Origin: Acetofilamentum sp.
GTDB taxonomy: Bacteria; Bacteroidota; Bacteroidia; Bacteroidales; JAFGUD01
Assembly (NCBI GenBank): GCA_020722645.1
Contig: DYKL01000119.1
Span: forward strand, 2,881-9,595
DNA length: 6,715 nucleotides
Direction of reading: 5' to 3'
The position numbers were made by a program, and so were the translations under genes. Shown one piece after another: positions 6,348-6,715 of this stretch. The first letter of the stretch is position 1, and each line of letters begins with the position of its first letter. Under the pieces are notes generated by a model that was given only the letters and a program-made list of their open reading frames with translations, was not told the DNA's origin and did not search any database.

Positions 6348-6635
6348 TTATCTTTCTAATGATAATATTGATATTCCTGGAGTTGAAAATGAATTTGTTT
6401 CTACAAAATCAATTCCTGCTGCTAAAATTTGAACTCTATAATCCATGCCTCTGTTCTCAACTTGAAAAACTGCAATTTTTTTTAATTCAAGAATTATTTT
6501 CAACTCACGTAATTCTTCAATTGTCAATTCTTGATTATTTTCACGAAATACTTCGATAATACTAAGCATTCCACCATCTTTAGTTTCTTTATATAAACCA
6601 AGAAGAATAAAATCTAATTTTTCTATTTCATTCAT
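6348..6635 (-). CDS. Small winged-helix-like protein, partner of the membrane-anchored protein
   Basis: The 95 residues suggest a compact winged helix. Helix 1 lies at about 3-16 (EIEKLDFILLGLYKET), helix 2 at about 22-33, and a possible recognition helix at about 37-52 (LTIEELRELKIILELK). A beta wing follows at about 53-71 (IAVFQVENRGMDYRVQIL). The end reads AAGIDFVETNSFSTPG, like the 'T.GI.FVE.NS.S.PG' tail I recall from small bacterial winged-helix proteins. No named family can be assigned. An in-frame TAA 12 bases before the ATG fixes the start. It is the first gene of the pair, three bases ahead of the membrane-anchored gene. It could be a transcriptional regulator, an antitoxin-like partner or a sensor for the second protein. 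No TAnnTTTG element is visible between the start and the window edge; direct repeat copy 2 occupies that space. Confidence 0.78.
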   Translation of the reverse strand: MNEIEKLDFILLGLYKETKDGGMLSIIEVFRENNQELTIEELRELKIILELKKIAVFQVENRGMDYRVQILAAGIDFVETNSFSTPGISILSLER

Positions 6636-6646
6636 AGTTGAATGTT

Positions 6647-6669
6647 TTTACCCTTGTTACCAACGGTTG
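6647..6669. repeat. Right copy of the direct repeat flanking the 95/356-residue gene pair
   Basis: This block ends in CCAACGGTTG and matches 5149-5171 at 18 of 23 positions in the same orientation. On the minus strand it reads CAACCGTTGGTAACAAG and lies 11 bases before the ATG of the small winged-helix gene. The minus-strand sequence GTTGGTAACAAGGGTAAA also resembles GTTGCCAACAAAGGCTAAA at the 3' end of the 356-residue gene, a second sign that the two edges of the module share ancestry. Confidence 0.6.
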
Positions 6670-6715
6670 TATAAACCCAATTCCGTTTATTTCCATTATA
6701 ACAATATCTCCTAAT

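Noticed and set aside
6628..6696. A 22-codon minus-strand ORF (MEINGIGFIQPLVTRV...) that could be a leader peptide for the 95-residue gene.
   Set aside because: It crosses the repeat, has no well-spaced ribosome binding site and no composition typical of attenuator leaders.
6632..6715. A minus-strand frame open from the window edge to TGA at 6632-6634, overlapping the ATG of the 95-residue gene by ATGA, as if an upstream gene ended here.
   Set aside because: Only 27 codons are visible and they run straight through direct repeat copy 2 (reading YTTVGNKG). The frame is more likely repeat read-through than a gene end, though the missing upstream sequence could change that.

Overview
The window looks like an accessory, probably defence-related, stretch of a Bacteroidota genome. 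The evidence is high A+T content, very short or absent Shine-Dalgarno signals, a TAnnTTTG-type promoter element in front of the restriction operon, and intergenic repeats of a style I associate with that phylum. No rRNA, tRNA, CRISPR array or recognisable transposase is visible. All five genes, including one broken one, lie on the minus strand, so the transcription order runs from high to low coordinates.

Layout in transcription order. (1) At 6348-6635 and 5274-6344 there is a tightly spaced pair: a 95-residue winged-helix-like protein, then a 356-residue protein with one N-terminal membrane helix and a long helical cytoplasmic part. I recognise neither. The pair is flanked by an imperfect 23-bp direct repeat (5149-5171 and 6647-6669), and its 3' end runs into a 109-bp imperfect inverted repeat. 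The whole has the outline of a mobile cassette. (2) At 2772-4949 and 1261-2769 there is a two-gene restriction-modification system. A 725-residue protein joins an HsdR-type PD-(D/E)XK nuclease domain to an HsdM-type N6-adenine methyltransferase, and a 502-residue HsdS-like protein carries two target-recognition domains. No HsdR translocase is present or needed in the window, so the arrangement is closer to BcgI-type (type IIB) enzymes than to classical type I. (3) At 786-1083 there is a Xre-family regulator gene that the current sequence breaks twice (TAA as codon 2, and a 1-nt shift at an A6 tract). It overlaps the start of a 168-residue basic hypothetical gene at 280-786. A TTTGAC-N7-GTCAAA palindrome just upstream is the likely operator.

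Three copies of one roughly 85-100-bp intergenic element (195-279, 1176-1261, 4988-5085) lie in the same orientation in the gaps around these modules. They lie directly at the stop codons of the 168-residue gene and hsdS. The third copy carries a nested set of REP-like GC-rich palindromes. The region therefore reads as separate same-strand modules, each ended by a structured repeat, as in a cassette array. The least explained gene set is the winged-helix plus membrane-anchored pair, which is a candidate defence or toxin-type module.
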